From NCBI GenBank assembly GCA_964035795.1, contig OZ038320.1:18804589-18868588 (forward strand): a stretch of DNA of 64,000 bases, written 5' to 3'. The translations under genes and the position numbers were made by a program. Shown here piece by piece: positions 15,601 through 29,933 of the stretch (within the stretch, counting starts at the first letter, position 1; each line of letters begins with the position of its first letter). The DNA is from Pterobdella sp. o SKG-2022. Taxonomy: Eukaryota; Annelida; Clitellata; Hirudinida; Piscicolidae. The notes beneath the pieces are model-generated. The model ran no database searches. It was not told the origin of the DNA and was given only the letters and a program-made list of their open reading frames with translations.

Positions 15601-16833
15601 ATTCAGAAATATTCATTTTTAATACAATTTTATTTTTGTGATTTTCTGAAAAAACATCAAAATACACATGAAACTCAATTGAGAAGCCTCAATATTTATT
15701 GACAAAATCTTTTCCAAGTGTTTGTATTAACATTTAACTTTCATAAATTGATATATTATACGTTTCCTAATTTTTGTGTTTTTTATTCTTTTATTGAGAA
15801 TAAATAAATAATCTAACTCAATCATTTTTTTATAATTTTTATGAAGTTTCAATAAAAGTTTTTCTAGGTGTCAGAAAAATTAGCTGATAAGATTTCAATG
15901 AGTATTTTTCACAAAAAAAATTGGAGGTTTTTTCATATAGATCTCACTATTGAAGACTTAAGTATTATCTAATAAAGACATAATAGGCATAATAAAAACA
16001 CAGTTATGTAGATTTTTTACAGAATTCATTTTTTTATACAAACTCGTGTGATATAATTTTTTCATGTATTTTTATTTAAAATAGCATATATTTTAGGAAA
16101 ATAGTTTTCACGTTATTGTTTTTCTAATTCATTCTGCATGAGATAAATTTTTTTGAAGTTGCATGGTTCTGATTTATCTTTTTCCTTAAAATGCTTCAGT
16201 TTTTTTAAATAAATAATTTTTTGAAATAATGTCTTTACTTTGACACAACCGCAAGTAACTACAAGCAAATGTACATTTGTTCACCATGTCTGGAATAAAT
16301 TCAATAAAAAATTTTCTGCAACAAGAAATGAATTACTCTGTTAACAAGTTATTTTGAAAAATTTATTCGAAATTATCTATTTAATTTTATTTTAAATATT
16401 TTTATTAACTAGAATCATTTTCATTGACTTTCAAGATATATTTTCTTAAAACTAATTTTGCAAAGTAAACAACTTTTTGAAATTCAATGAGGTTTTCCAA
16501 TTGTTTTTGAAAAAACTCATTTAAAGGAATTTAAATTCATTTAAGAAAAAAAATTTCGATATAGAAGTAAACAAAAAGCTTTTTTTGAACAAATTGCAAT
16601 ATTAGACTGTAGTCAAGTTTTAAAACTAAAAAATTAAGAGAAAATTATATAAAAAAATAACATGACATAAAAATGTGATGGAAATTGTGTCAACAAAATT
16701 CAATGCAAATATATTGATAACGTTGTATGCAAATAGCTATTATTGAAAAAATTGACTATTATTAGCATAAAAATAAAAAAGTTTATTGACAAAAAATTAC
16801 AAAATTATTGAATAAACATAAGGAAAGACTAAC

Positions 16834-17295
16834 TCGGGTAGGGTACATACACGTTGAGGTAGAGGCAGTCTTCGGCCTGGTTCAGCAGGTAAGCTCTCAG
16901 TCGTTTGAAATGTTCTACTCTCTCTAGTGGCATTGATTTTTTTAATACATTTTCCATGACATCTTCGTTCAAAACTTTTTGTGAACAAACAGGCTTAAAC
17001 TCTGTTGCAGCTAAGACGTGGTCCCATTTAGAAGTTGGAGATGTGGGAGGTGAAAAACGATTGTTGCTTTCAACCAATGAAGCATACTGCAAACCCAAAT
17101 ACTCTTCGACTTTTGGTAAGTCGGGATTTATTAATTGTTTTAGTCTGCCTCTCAATTTGCCATATTCTGTTTTGACTACAGTTGGTCCAAACATTGTGGA
17201 ATATATGCCAGTTTCAGCTTTAAGCGTTGATAAGGAGAATAGTAGTGTTAAAATCATTTGAAAGCCACTTAACTTCAGGAATTTCATGACTCGCA
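16834..17295 (-). CDS. nlgn: Neuroligin-like gene B, first coding exon (signal peptide and N-terminal domain)
   Basis: Translation most likely starts at the ATG at 17287; a GTG three codons upstream is in frame but follows directly on a CTCAACAG splice acceptor. The first about 24 residues (MKFLKLSGFQMILTLLFSLS + TLKA) are a signal peptide. Then come neuroligin blocks: 'TVVKTEYGKLRGRLK' (family V-x-T-x-YG-K-IRG), 'VEEYLGLQYASL' (VEQYLGVPYAS), 'NRFSPPTSPTSKWDHV' (RRFQPPEPPSSW), 'FKPVCSQ', and 'NQAEDCLYLNVYVPYP' (QNEDCLYLNIYVP). The exon ends in phase 1 at a GTTAGT donor, the same donor word used by gene A at 59987; reading on would give Ser and a stop at 16829. Cys in 'PVCSQ' and 'EDCLY' form the first conserved disulfide of the family. 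The rest of the domain was not found in 1-16830 and probably lies left of the window after a long intron. The AATAAA at about 16785-16795 leaves a truncated gene possible, but AATAAA is common here. Confidence 0.85.
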
Positions 17296-17322
17296 CTGTT
17301 GAGATCGAGTTGAAAAATTAAT
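17296..17322 (-). promoter_or_regulatory. Splice acceptor just upstream of the gene B start codon
   Basis: The minus strand reads TTAATTTTTCAACTCGATCT + CAACAG followed by TGCGAGTC and the ATG. A pyrimidine-rich tract and AG eight bases before the start codon imply that the 5' leader is spliced on, either from an upstream untranslated exon or, if the organism uses it, by spliced-leader trans-splicing. The sequence does not decide between them. Confidence 0.5.
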
Positions 17323-20300
17323 CTAAAATTTCAAAAATCATTTGAGTTTTGAAACAGAATTTTAAATTCGATAAAATTCGAAAAAACTTAAAAACATTGA
17401 AATTCTACACCAAGCATTTATCAATTTCAAAGGAAATAAAGTCTTAGAAAAAGTCAAAGTATTTTTGCTCTAAACTCCTTGTTAAGAATATTTCTATTAT
17501 AACTCATAAATTCAATTATTCTACATTATCATGATCTTCCTAGTTTGTTAATTAAATTTCTTTCTATTTCATTATACAAGATTTATGAAATCTGTTGTGT
17601 ATTATAAACTCAGTCAGTTTTTAATTTTAGTAACTGAACATCGTGTAGTCCTATAATATAATTAAACCTGCCTGGTTTTGTTTACTAACATTTTAAACAA
17701 ACAATGAAGGTTTAAATCTTTTGGAATTCTTATTTTATAACAAAGTATTTTTAGAGTTTTTGAATAAGACTTTATATTAAGCGTTTATTGTTCAACTCTA
17801 GTTTTTTATAACTCAACTGCTAAGTAATAATCAAAGACATTAGTTATTTTTATGTAAACAAATACAATTAATTTCCACAAACCTGAAACCAGACAACAAT
17901 TTAGTTTCCAAATGAATGGAATGGAAATATCATAAAAGGTTTTTTTATTCAGCTTATAAAAAAAAAATTGAAAACTGTTTGAAAAAAGACAAGAACAAAG
18001 AAGAATTTAGCTTATCCAAACCAAATTATTCAAACGGTATGTCTCCAATCAATAATGCAACATAGATAAATGATGGAAGGCCTTATTGGATGAGATTATA
18101 GTTTAGCAAACACATAAAAGAATCATTGAGTCAATTACTTTCTTGTGAGGATTCTGCATTCATTTTATGTACTGATAAACATCTACGATGCAGTTTGTAG
18201 GACTTTCTTGCCACTATTATAGCCCATAAACTTGATTGTGCTAATGCCAAACTTTTATAACTACTTTTGCAAATACTTTTATATTCTCACTATCAATAAC
18301 AAATTTTAATCTTATTTTACCCAGCAGATTACTGCTCAGATGGGGTTTTTTGAAAATTTTGAAGAATGTTTTTTGGGAAAATTTTTGAAACGCTTGGCAT
18401 ATATTTTGAAAAATATTTCATTTGTAAAGATTACTGTCATGTATAAGAAATGTTTTGACTCAAAACTAACTTTAACTTTGTAATAATGTAAACAAAAAAT
18501 AAAAATATTTTCAAGAAAATCTGTTTTTTTTTAAGTTTTTAAACTTGTTATTCCATGAGAATGTATTTCTATTGACTTTTTAAAATTTTCAAATAAATAT
18601 CTCAGTTTCATTGGGATTTTGAATGGGTTGAAGTAGATTTCGTTCTAAAATGTAACTGATTACAAACTTTAATTGAAAAATTGTAAAAAATACTTTAAAA
18701 AAACATATTAAAAATGTTACAAAAAAATTTCAATGAAATAATTGAAAAGTATGCTCAGAATGAAATTGATAGCATGAACAACAATACAAATTCAATTTTA
18801 AAGTGAAAAATTCTAGATTATCGGTTAGGTTTTCAAAAAAATTACTTTTTTAGAAAGAATTTCATAATGAGTTACATAGAATTCAAACAAATTATCATTT
18901 CCATTTGTACTCAATACAAAAAGAAAGTTTTACTATTTCATCAAAATTACCAAAGATTTTCGGTAACTTGTAAAAACTAAAGATTAAAATTTTTATTTGG
19001 ATATTTTCTATATTATTATTTTTATTTACTTAATACAAACGTCGAACAAGCAATAAAAATTTAATTGAAAAAATAAATTGGAAAAATTATTCACTACGTC
19101 AATTTTAACAGTTTTGACCAAAACAATACAAGTTTCATTCAAGCTGTCTTTATGGTACTGCAAATGGGTTCGCATTCCATACATTAACAATGTTGTCAAA
19201 AATTTAGTTTTTTTTGTCAATATTAAAAAATTTCAGTTCTTATACTCATAATTTGTTTTTATAGATTTCCAATTAGAATATGTACAAATGCTCAACGTTT
19301 GAAAAAATACTTTTTGAATTTTTAAAACTCTTAGTAAACTGCATTAAAGAACAATAGTTTAGTGTTTATATTTTCATGAGGCATTGTATGTAAGTACTGA
19401 GTGAATAAACCGATCTGCAAAAAGTTGCGAAACATAAATTTCTACAAAAAATTTTACTCCAACACAATTGTTTAATATTTATGTTAAAATAACCTATTTC
19501 ATTTAATCAAATGAACTCTACTTTTTAAATTTACACTACCAGCACAAATTATATTTGTATTTCAATAATTTAATTGTTTTTCTATTATTAGAAAAGCCAT
19601 CTATTCATTTTTTATCTCACAAATAGATCCTCAATATCATTAGGAAAATCCCATGCCTATATTTTGCTATAATTCCTACTTCCATTAATGTATTAGTGAT
19701 AATATACTGATAAAGAATTGAGAGCGTATACAAGCTTATATATAAAATTTATGCATTCACAATTAGAATGATAAAAATCATTTCAATATTTTGTGATCCT
19801 TTTTCACAAAAAGTTTCAATTTTTCCTCCTAATTCTTTTTTTACTGACCACATTTGCCAACCACACCTTTCTCATCGGGAAATCTTTTTAAGCGCTATCA
19901 AACCTTAATAAAATTTAAATTAACAACATCAACACTATTCTAAACAGGAAATGAAACATAAGGTTTTTTTATTGATTTTTATTAGTTAAGTTTTTGAAAC
20001 TCCATTTTATAAGCATTCAGCATACAAAAATGTTTTCAATAAAATCCCTAAAAATACACCAAGTACTTCGATAAAGGCTCTAGCTTTCTACATGCTAAGT
20101 TGTAAGATTAAAGTCAGTCTTGAAGCCTTAAAATCTTAAGCTATCTTTATTCAAAAGTACCTTCAAAAGTTTTCGATCAAAAGTTCTTGGTTCTTGTCAT
20201 TTTGGGAAGTGGCATTTTAAATTCATTTAAGGAATCACATTGTTTCAGTGCAGGTTTGCTTCAGTCTTCGGCTTCAAATTCAAGTCATTATAAACCTATT

Positions 20301-23300
20301 TAATCCAAATTATATTACTTGAGCATCAAGTATTTTATAGAAAATGTTAGAAAATTTCAGCACAGCATTTTGCAATTATACAAAACAAAAATACTGCTGA
20401 ATTGCAACAAATTGTTTATGATAGTTTTTTAATAAAATTGTGTAAAAAACTTTTTTGAAAGATTATATAACAACATAAAATTTATCGATAAATTTCGAAT
20501 TAAAATCTAAAAAAGCATTACAGAAATCAACTTTTAACGCAGCTTCTCTTTTGTGCAAGTATGCATGCTATATGCTCAGACGCACATGTAGTTCAGGGTG
20601 TATTTATGTACGAGAGTATTAGAAATATTTATATTCGTGCAATTAGTTGCAACTATTAATTTACGTTCTTTGAAAATGTTTATTGAAATTTATTGTAGAA
20701 AAATTTTCAAAACGAGCATAAGAGTTTTAATTTATGTTAGTTTAAAACAATTTACAAACTGATTAATCAATCCAATTTGGCTCAAAATATTACCAGATAA
20801 AAATTTTTAAAATATGAAGTCAATTTTAAAATGAATCTCAAAACATTATTTTAAATATCGAGGCACTGAAGTTAGGATATATTTGTTTCATCAAGTGAAC
20901 CAACAAAGTTTACACTTAATGTTTTCTCCTTTCCCACCCGTTAGTTAACAAATTAAGATTAGGCGAAGGAGAATGAATGAAATGGAAATACTGAAATATA
21001 AAACTCGGTATATGTATTTTTATCATTTTTTTTATTATGCTGTGTTAATCATTTTTAATAAATTTAGAAATAAAACTTCGATGAAAAACGATTTTATAGT
21101 TCATATAGTAATAAATAATAAAAATAGGTTTAAATCTTAATTTATTCAGTTAGTTTTTAAAAAAACGATACGTACTGTTAGAGATTACTTTGTTTCAAGT
21201 TCAAAGTATTTTGAGTGGAAGATAACTGTCAAATAATTGAATTTTTCAGTCTTTTAAATTTTATTCAAACTTCCTGTTATTTCTGTAAACAAATTAATAA
21301 AACCACGATGCTTCAAACAAAAAAAATGAAATAAATTGACGTCTGTCTTTTACTACTTTACTTTATATTTAATAAACTTTGTTTTTTATTACAACCATTA
21401 AGAACTTCATATAATGTAAAAGTTTTTTGGTCTAAGTAATTTTTGAATCTTTCCAATCTGGAATTTTATAAAACTGAATCATCTTCATTCTAAAAGACTT
21501 ATCAATGAAACAGGAGGGTTGGTTGAGAAAGTGCTTTGATAAGGAGTATTGAAAGAATAAGATGGTGTAACAACATAATGCAAAGTAAAAGTTGAAATGC
21601 AGTTAACTTGTCAACATTTTCATACAAACTCAAGTCATTCTGTTATGAAAAATTGGAATTGTTGAATTAGTAAGATCGAACTTTTCGAGAAAAGCAATGA
21701 ATATTCTTTGTGGATTGTTGACGTTGTATGATTTTTGGACGAGTGAAAAGATTTTTGAAGCAGAAAAATACTAAAACACCGCCAAGCGACATTTAAAAAT
21801 ATGAAATTAATTTCGAAAAGTTTAAAAAATGATAAAGAATCCTAAACAAGGAATGTACTAGAGTAGGTTAAGAAAACGAAAACGAAGTGCAGGATTAAAG
21901 AAAATAATATAAAGTATGTTTAAAAATAAGGAATATATATTAAGAAACTGAAAAATATTGAGAATAAAAAATTTGGAACAAGAAAATGATGTTAGTACAA
22001 AAAGATATACAAGGGAAAATAAAAAATTGGCCACTGAGGGAGATACTAAGTAGGACCAGCAAGGCTATATGTTGTAGTTTGAATTTAGTTATGAAAAAGC
22101 AAAATGAAACGTTTCTAAGATCAAAAAGATGATACAATAGAGAATTATGTGGCTTGTGAATATAAACAAATAAATGATCTAATTAAAACATCAAAAATAG
22201 TGAAAATTGGATTAAATATTATTTAAAAATTCAAAGTATAAGAAATCCACTAAAAAAAAGATTTTGAAAATCAATTAAAAGATAATATAAAATGAGATTC
22301 CATTCAATGAAACATTATATAAACAGTTATTGTTACTTCAATACTTTGTGTTACATCTGTTTAGTTAATTGGATTTGTTTGTCCGCAACATTTAAATTCC
22401 AGTTTCAGAATCATTGTAATATATTGTGTGTTTGAAAAAAAATGGCTGCATGGATAAGAAGAAAAATGAAGCTTTATTTCTTTAAACAATTTTAGCTTCT
22501 AATTCAACAGCTTTTCAAAGACCTTCAGGTTAAAGTTATATTCAATTGTAATCATTATTTGGATCTTTTCCACCCAGTTTATAGAAATGTTTTTTTTTCT
22601 TGTTTTTGAGAATAATTTTTATTGGTCTACAATGTTTTGAATGATGTATTTTCATACCTTGGAAATTGAGCCTAAAGTCTTGTGGAGTTTTGCGATCAAA
22701 CCTAAAATAATTGAAGAAATATAATTAGCATATGATGTATTTTTTTTAAATATTTTTTTAGCCAAAAACTTTTTTTTTCTATTCCAAAAGAAAAACATTT
22801 TCGAATTTATTTTAATGAAAGACTTTTTTGAAAGTTCCAATTAATTTTAAGAAATTATATAGTACGTTTGAAAATATTTATGGAATGATATGTTGAAAAT
22901 TAACATTAAATAAATAAAACAAGCTTTAAGAAGCATTTATACTCGTCATAAAGAGGTGGTTTAAATGCAGGAAACAATAAATCTATTGTTGAAGTAAACT
23001 TGAAGAGCTTTAAAAAAATTTAGGTATGTTATACAAGTTTGTGAACAAACCAAAACAACATAGAGAGAGTGGAAAGAAGCTTATCTCGGACTTTTTCTTC
23101 TGAGTATTTTTGAAGATTTTATTCTGGAAAGAACGAAAGAGAGTTTGTTCAACTTTAAAAAAACTAAAACATATTAATAAAAACATGAAAATTCCTCAAC
23201 TCTTGAGTGGGTCACAAAACTCAATCTATTCCAAAAAAGTCTTTCAATGTTATGAAAACAAATTCACATGAAATAAGAAAATAATTTTTCAAAAAATATT

Positions 23301-23821
23301 CGAGATATAATATATTCTATTTATGAAAATATGATTTTGATGGTTTATTTTCAATAAAAGTGATTTCTGAAAAGCATCAGAGAAGTTTGCAAAAGTGGGC
23401 TTGTAATGCTATCGTGCGAGTTGCAACCGAAAAAAATCCTTCTTTCCGACCTCAAGTGGAAAAAAAAATATAACAATTTTTAAAAAAACTGTAATATTTT
23501 TTAAAAATTTTGACTTGAAGTGAATTTTCAAAAATAAAATTTTTCTGTATATAAATTCTTTGTAGGCAAAACCTGGCTTTGCAAACACAGTATCACACAT
23601 TTAAATAGACACAAATTTTAATTCAATTCAAAATATGAAAAAAATCTCATTTCAGCAAGGCATGTCAGAGGGAAACAATTTTCGATTATGGAGGTAAAAG
23701 ACCTAGCTTGAATGTTGGATCCTAATTTTAGTAGAATATTGCATAAAAAATTCTGAAAGATTATTTGTGATTATGAATCGTTTCCAATGATGTTTCCGTT
23801 CTGCTAAGTTTTTTTTAATAC
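17323..23821. other. AT-rich intergenic DNA upstream of gene B
   Basis: No gene, RNA or repeat recognised. The promoter of gene B should lie here or further right if a leader exon exists, but no core promoter element stands out. Confidence 0.6.
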
Positions 23822-24419
23822 ATTTTTTTTTTTTTTTTTAACAGAATTCTTTTATTGATATAAACAGCTGCATGAAACTCAAAAAGTTGAAGTGAAATGA
23901 ATAGCAAAACTAATTAAAACAACTTATAAGAATAAAAGAAAATGGCTTAAATAGAAACAAATCAAATTAATAAAAGATGCCTTTCAAGGGTATAATGATG
24001 TACCGTAAATGAAATGGCATAAAAAAAAACAAAACAAAACAAAACAAAGAATTCAAATCGAATGAAATATAAAATAAGGTAATAACAGACTAGATTTATA
24101 ACTTGGAGCTGTTTAGAATATATTTTTTAAAAGGGTTTTGAATAGTTTTAATGATTTTATGAATTTAAGATTATCTGGTAATTGATTCCAGCATTCAGCA
24201 CCTTTTACTCCTAAAGATGATTTCTTTTTATTAGTTCTATATTTTTCTATAATTGAATTGTTATTATTTCTTATATTGTAGTTATAGGTTTTATTGTTAA
24301 AGAAATTAGAAAAAGAGTCAAGAAGAAAATTATTTATATATTTAAAACTAAATATTAAGGTGTGTAATATATTTATATTCAATATTTCTAAATCAATTAA
24401 GTAATTATTTAAGTTATTA

Positions 24420-24420
<1 letters not shown>
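23822..24420 (-). mobile_element. LINE 3' end with poly(A) tail, 5'-truncated
   Basis: Minus-strand reading to 24113 gives 'LEILNINILHTLIFSFKYIN' and 'KKSSLGVKGAECWNQLPDNL..IKSLKLFKTLLKNIF' then a stop. These are the C-terminal blocks of CR1/L2-like LINE polymerases (L.ILNI..L..L.F.YK..NNLL, and V.G...WN.LP..I....SL..FK..LK). A 3' UTR of about 270 bases follows, with a (CAAAA)n stretch at about 24021-24048, an AATAAA signal at about 23855, and an A run of about 18 at 23822-23840. The fragment's 5' side runs into low-complexity Asn/Asp-coding repeat at about 24420. It belongs to a different family from the 42.6-46.2 kb element, which lacks poly(A). Confidence 0.75.
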
Positions 24421-24930
<510 letters not shown>

Positions 24931-27039
24931 ATGGATGAAACTTCAAGTTAGGCAAAATAAAAAATTTGGTTAAAAATGAAAATTTCATAAAGCTACAAAA
25001 CACATATTAAATTATAAAATAATCACAATTAATCAAAAGCTTACTTACTTTGGTTTTCATAACAAAATACTTGAAGTTTACTCGTTTTGCTGGATTTAGA
25101 ATAATAGTATTTTGCGCATTGTGTAAATCATAGTAAACGCCAAGGTCTGACGCTTTGTTTTTTTTTTAAATTTTTATTAAGTGTAAAATAACATAAATAA
25201 TTTAAAAATAAATGAAATTTAATTTCAAAAAAGTTTATTTTGAAATTAATTAAACTAAATACTTAATTTTGAGAGTTTAAATCTAAATAGATGCTTACTT
25301 GAAGAAATAAAACATAATAAATTTTGGAATTATAACAAACCTACTTCAGAAATAAAAAAAATTTTTTTTAAACGAAAAATTATTTCATAATAAAATACTT
25401 GAGTTTGAAACCAGTTTTATAATATTTATTGGAGCAGTCATAAGAGATCTAGCTAAGATGTTATAAAACACAGTTAACACGACAAAAATGTATGAATTAT
25501 TCAGTTTGCAATCTCCATTCTTTACGGCCTCACCACAATCAAAAGACTAGAAAAAAATATGAAAAGTCAAATGAGTTTAATTTTCATAAAATTTTTTGTT
25601 GTCATTTAAAGTTTTGTCACATGTAATGAAAAGCAATTCTATTTTATGGTTATATTTCGAAAATATTACACTGAAGTTAGAACAAGAACAATAAAAATTT
25701 TGATTTGAAAGAAATTATTCAGAATAAATCTCAGTAAATATATTTATGACTTTTGAAGTTTTTTTTGAAATATTTGATCAAAATGAAACTTTGATATAAC
25801 AAAAATCTTCTCAAATGAACACTTTCACAGAAATAAAAGCACAAACATTAAACAACTAACATAAACTTTTAACCTCTCTCAGGCATAGCATTTAGTGAGT
25901 GTTTTAAGAACTCTAAACAACACTCTTATCTCAAGCATACTAATACTGAAACCGACAAGTACATTGAACAGAAAATGCCAAAAGTATTAGTGATTATAAT
26001 CTGAAACCTAATGAAACTTTTTAATATTCAATTATTACATATATGTATCAATTTTTGATGTTTCATCTTATTCTGACATAAATTTGAAAACAAAACTCGA
26101 GTTTGTGGCTTGGAAAAGAGAATTTTTGATATATAAAGCAATCACGAAATCATTTAAGCAGCATAAAAACAAAAAAGTTTGAGCAGGAAGTTGATTATAA
26201 ACAATGAAAATTATTTAAAAATGAAAGTTTGGCATACAATATTCGTGACTGCGATGTTACCTACCGTTGAAGCTGACACAAAACTGCCTTCATATTTACA
26301 AAAGCTCGAAGTGAAAATACTGATTTTTAAAAATACTTCAAACAAGAAATGATAATTTTTGTAGTCTCAATGTGTAACATTTGAAAATATTTTTATAGTT
26401 CAATAGCGATAAATAACTTGTCCGTTAGGCTTAACTCTCAATGCAAGAATCTCAAAAACTATATAAACAAACGTTTCTCAAGTCAACATCATAAAATCTG
26501 GTCATTTTTAAAAAAATGTTCGAAAATGTTCTATAATGACGCTAGAAATAGAAGGCCTTATAAAGTGATTCATAAATGCTGAATGATTTTGCTGCAAAAT
26601 GTCTATCTAGTTTTTTTTATTCAGATTTGTTTCATTTGAATTTCAAAATAAGAGTAACTTTTTTTTTCAAAATCAATATTTTTTGATATTAAATAGATTA
26701 TTCAAACAATTAAACATATAACACATGTGATTATGAAAGCATTTCTATTTATAGGAAACGATTTCTACTTAATTGTGAAGCTATTCAATAGAATGAATGA
26801 ATTTACTAATTCATGATAATTGGAATATTGGAAACTTTCAATATATCAAATCATTAAATGTATTGAAACATTCAAAAGGGTTTTTTTAGAATTGATTACC
26901 TAGCATGTTTGTTGGCAGCCCTTCTTTCTTGAAATATAATCTCCCTTCTCGGTTAACCCCTGATGACAATAAAAATCTCATATGCTCAAGATCTCAGCTG
27001 TTGTTTTTGGCTTGAATTTGAACTTCGCCTTTTAAATCT
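24931..27039. other. AT-rich intergenic DNA
   Basis: Nothing supported. From about 26895 the G/C content rises into the island that follows. Confidence 0.6.
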
Positions 27040-27432
27040 TTCACAGAAATGAAACTCCAACCCTGACCTCCGTGTGGTGGGGGATGGTAACGGGTTCGTG
27101 TTAGAGCTATGCTGTCGGAAATTTATGTTTCTAGTAGGCAGACAGGTCTGACACTGGCAGTGAAAGGCTGCAACTCGGCTAACATAGGGCAGTGGTGATA
27201 ACCTTTCCTGCTTCCGCCTCTGCGTCTGTGGAAAGTCTACGGCAAGCTGAAGATATTTCCTTCTTGTTGTTTCGCAAGCAATTCATGGAAGAACAGAAAC
27301 TTCGAGGTGTGCTACTCTGAGGATAAAAGCACCTGCTAGTATTCGTGGCAAGCACTAATTAGTATAACCTCTGAAAAGCCAAATGATGAATTTCTTTGGC
27401 TCACCTAAAAGTCGGCCTAAGTAAGTAATATT
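27040..27432 (+). mobile_element. GC-rich repeat-like island ending in (TAAG)n; probable non-autonomous retroposon fragment
   Basis: A sharply delimited stretch with much higher G/C than the flanks, no long ORF, and a TAAGTAAGTAA tail at 27417-27428, the kind of tetranucleotide tail seen on RTE-class LINEs and the SINEs they mobilise. It has no clear pol III A/B boxes. It may be a 5' UTR or 3' UTR piece of an RTE element or a SINE. Identity is inferred from composition and tail only. Confidence 0.45.
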
Positions 27433-29933
27433 GCAGTGAATTTAATCGTCTAATTTCTACATTCAGACGATTATAAAAGTAGGCGACTACAAATGCCATT
27501 ACTGCTTTATTAATTTTTCCAAGTTTGACTCTTGCAAAACACGTTTTTACGGAGTGTCACACAAAGCTTTAAATAAATCGAATTTCCCTTAAACTAAGCA
27601 GCTGTCTTTCCAGCTAAGTTCTAACTACACTTGGGTTTTTCTTGATTGCTTGCACTGACTACCCAAAGATCACAGTTTAAGCGATTCATCCTTAGCTTGC
27701 TTATCATCTTTTTTTTGAATCTGTTAACCTAATTGATTTTGATATTATGTTTCTCAACTGAATCGACTCGTCTTTCTAAGCTTGCTTATAGTCATTCATT
27801 TTTTCACAAGATTCTAATTTCATCCTATTCTTTCCCAGTCAAACTTCGTTCATTAGCTTTTTTAAAAAATTTTCGTAAAAATCACAAAAAAAACGTATTT
27901 CGAAACTACCATCAACTATAATTACTCTCACTTTTAGCGCCTTTGTAGCAAACCTTGCTTAAAAGATTGCATTATTTGAAACATATAATAATTTTTTTAA
28001 ATTTTCATTCAACTGTTTTTACTTCAAAATGTAGTTTTTTGAATATTCATATAAACTCCAATGGTTTTGTATGCATTTTTTCATTATCAAAAAACTTTTT
28101 ACACCATTTTTCCATGATGTTTAAGACACCTCCTAGCACTTCTTGAACATCAGAACAATGTCTAATTATTCAAAGTCAGAAATAAAATTTTGAAGAAAAG
28201 ATGATAGGTTTTAAAGTTAATCAACTTTTCTCATTTTTAGCAAGGGATTTTGAAACGTATTATTGTAAGTTTCATAACAAGCTTATAATTTTGTGTTATA
28301 TTCAAACGAGTTGAGTTCTTGTTGTACAAGAGCTTCTGAAATGAAACAACTAGTTGTGTATCTAAAGATAATATATTGAAAAGTTTTTTGAAATCTAAAA
28401 ATTACATAAAAATTTTTTTCATTGATTCATTATTCACCCAAAATAAAGTTTTCTATTATTCATATTCAAAACAATTCTTAACATTTAAAACTTGAAATAT
28501 TCAGAATTAAGATTTTTCAACAAGTAGATTAGTTTTTGAAAACGTCGCAAGCTTTATTTAAATAATTCATTTTAAATTCATTATTTTATAAAGCTTGCTA
28601 AATCAACATTTCATTCAAAAGAATTTTTTCCAAATTTTGCTATGCTCAATTAATTTTTTTTACTCAACTTTCTTGATTTGTTTAAATTTTAAATACTATT
28701 CTCCAACAACTATATCACACAAATTTCTTGAAATTTTATCTGTGATAGTTCAAAATTGTCAATTTGCTCAGTTTTGGTTATTTTTATGTTACATATAAAA
28801 TATTTTTCTGATTTTTAATAGTATTTACTGTGGTTTCACTTGGATCAAATACTATCTATTTATCTTTTCTTACAAGTAATCTCTTCACCAAAACGGTAGG
28901 CTTTTGGAATTGAATTTTTATTATAAAAAAAATTAGTAGAAATAATGAATAAAACTAACTTTGTTGATTTCTTAAATTATGCGCCACAATGATTGATCTT
29001 TCAATTTATTCGCGAATAAAAAAATTTTTCTTATTATAAAACTGATGCGTTATGTCTGGTATTGTAAATGGTAATTGATGGTAATCACCAAAAACCTCTA
29101 AATTTTTTTTACATCTCATTAAGTGTCATTATTTCATTTGATAGAAATTTAATCATTTTTCATATTGAACAATTTAAAGAGACATTTTACGAGTTGAAAA
29201 TGACAGCTCAAATAGCATATTTTATATTCTTCATGTTTAAGTATATTTTTTCTACATTTTCTTGATCGTTTTAACAAAAGTTGTGAGAAAAAATAAAAAA
29301 GCTAGTCAATCAAACTTATAAAAATATAAAAAAATTGAAAAGCTGAAAAAGAGTCTGGATTTTAAATTCTTAAAATCTTCATAAAGTCCTCCAGCAACAA
29401 ACACTTATGATTAATATAAAGCCACATTAATAATGAGTCTTTTATGTCTTAATTATAATAATTCATCTGACTAAACATTTTGAACAGTTTTTCCAAAAAT
29501 TTTTATTCAAAATTTTTGTCTTGAATTTACTTGATTTTATATTCAAGAGTGGCTTCTCAAGAAATAATTTGAATATGTAGTCCAGAAACTAAATGCAGTA
29601 CGGAGATTTTTTGCTTCAGAATGATTAGTTTGTTTTTTCTCATATTCAGAAGTATGTTTTTTTTCACCTTATATAATTTTGTTTTTTGTTATTTTGTATG
29701 TTCACATTGAAGAGTTTTTATTTAGTTTTAAATTTTTTCTCTCGTTTCATTAAACGTATGGCTAATTTTTCTAAAACACCATTTTTTTAGATTTTTTTGA
29801 AAATTATCTAAACTAATGCTTAGTTAAAAATGAAAAAAATCATTTAAAATTCAAGCCTCATGTTAGATACCCACTATCCGTCATGTCTGACCACAATATG
29901 CTCATGCTTATAACATTAATTCTTAATATTTGA

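Larger units (their letters stand above)
1..16827. other. AT-rich non-coding DNA (probably gene B intron)
   Basis: If gene B continues leftward, this is its first coding intron. I searched the minus strand by eye for the next neuroligin blocks (the HGG, NYRLG and GGDP regions) and saw none. The ORFs here (for example 2761-3030, 3822-4076, 9330-9659) lack codon bias and recognisable motifs, and at least 3822 begins at GTG. A slightly less AT-rich patch at 12355-12560 is unidentified. Confidence 0.6.

Noticed and set aside
16829..16834. Stop codon after 'PYPS' as the natural end of a short secreted protein
   Set aside because: The stop is read only by crossing a GTTAGT donor, the same donor word used in gene A, at a point where the family sequence must continue; not fully excluded.
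26950..27060. Possible hammerhead ribozyme (CTGATGA with a later GAAAC)
   Set aside because: The distance between the two core boxes is over 80 bases with no convincing stem II, and no stems I/III pair.
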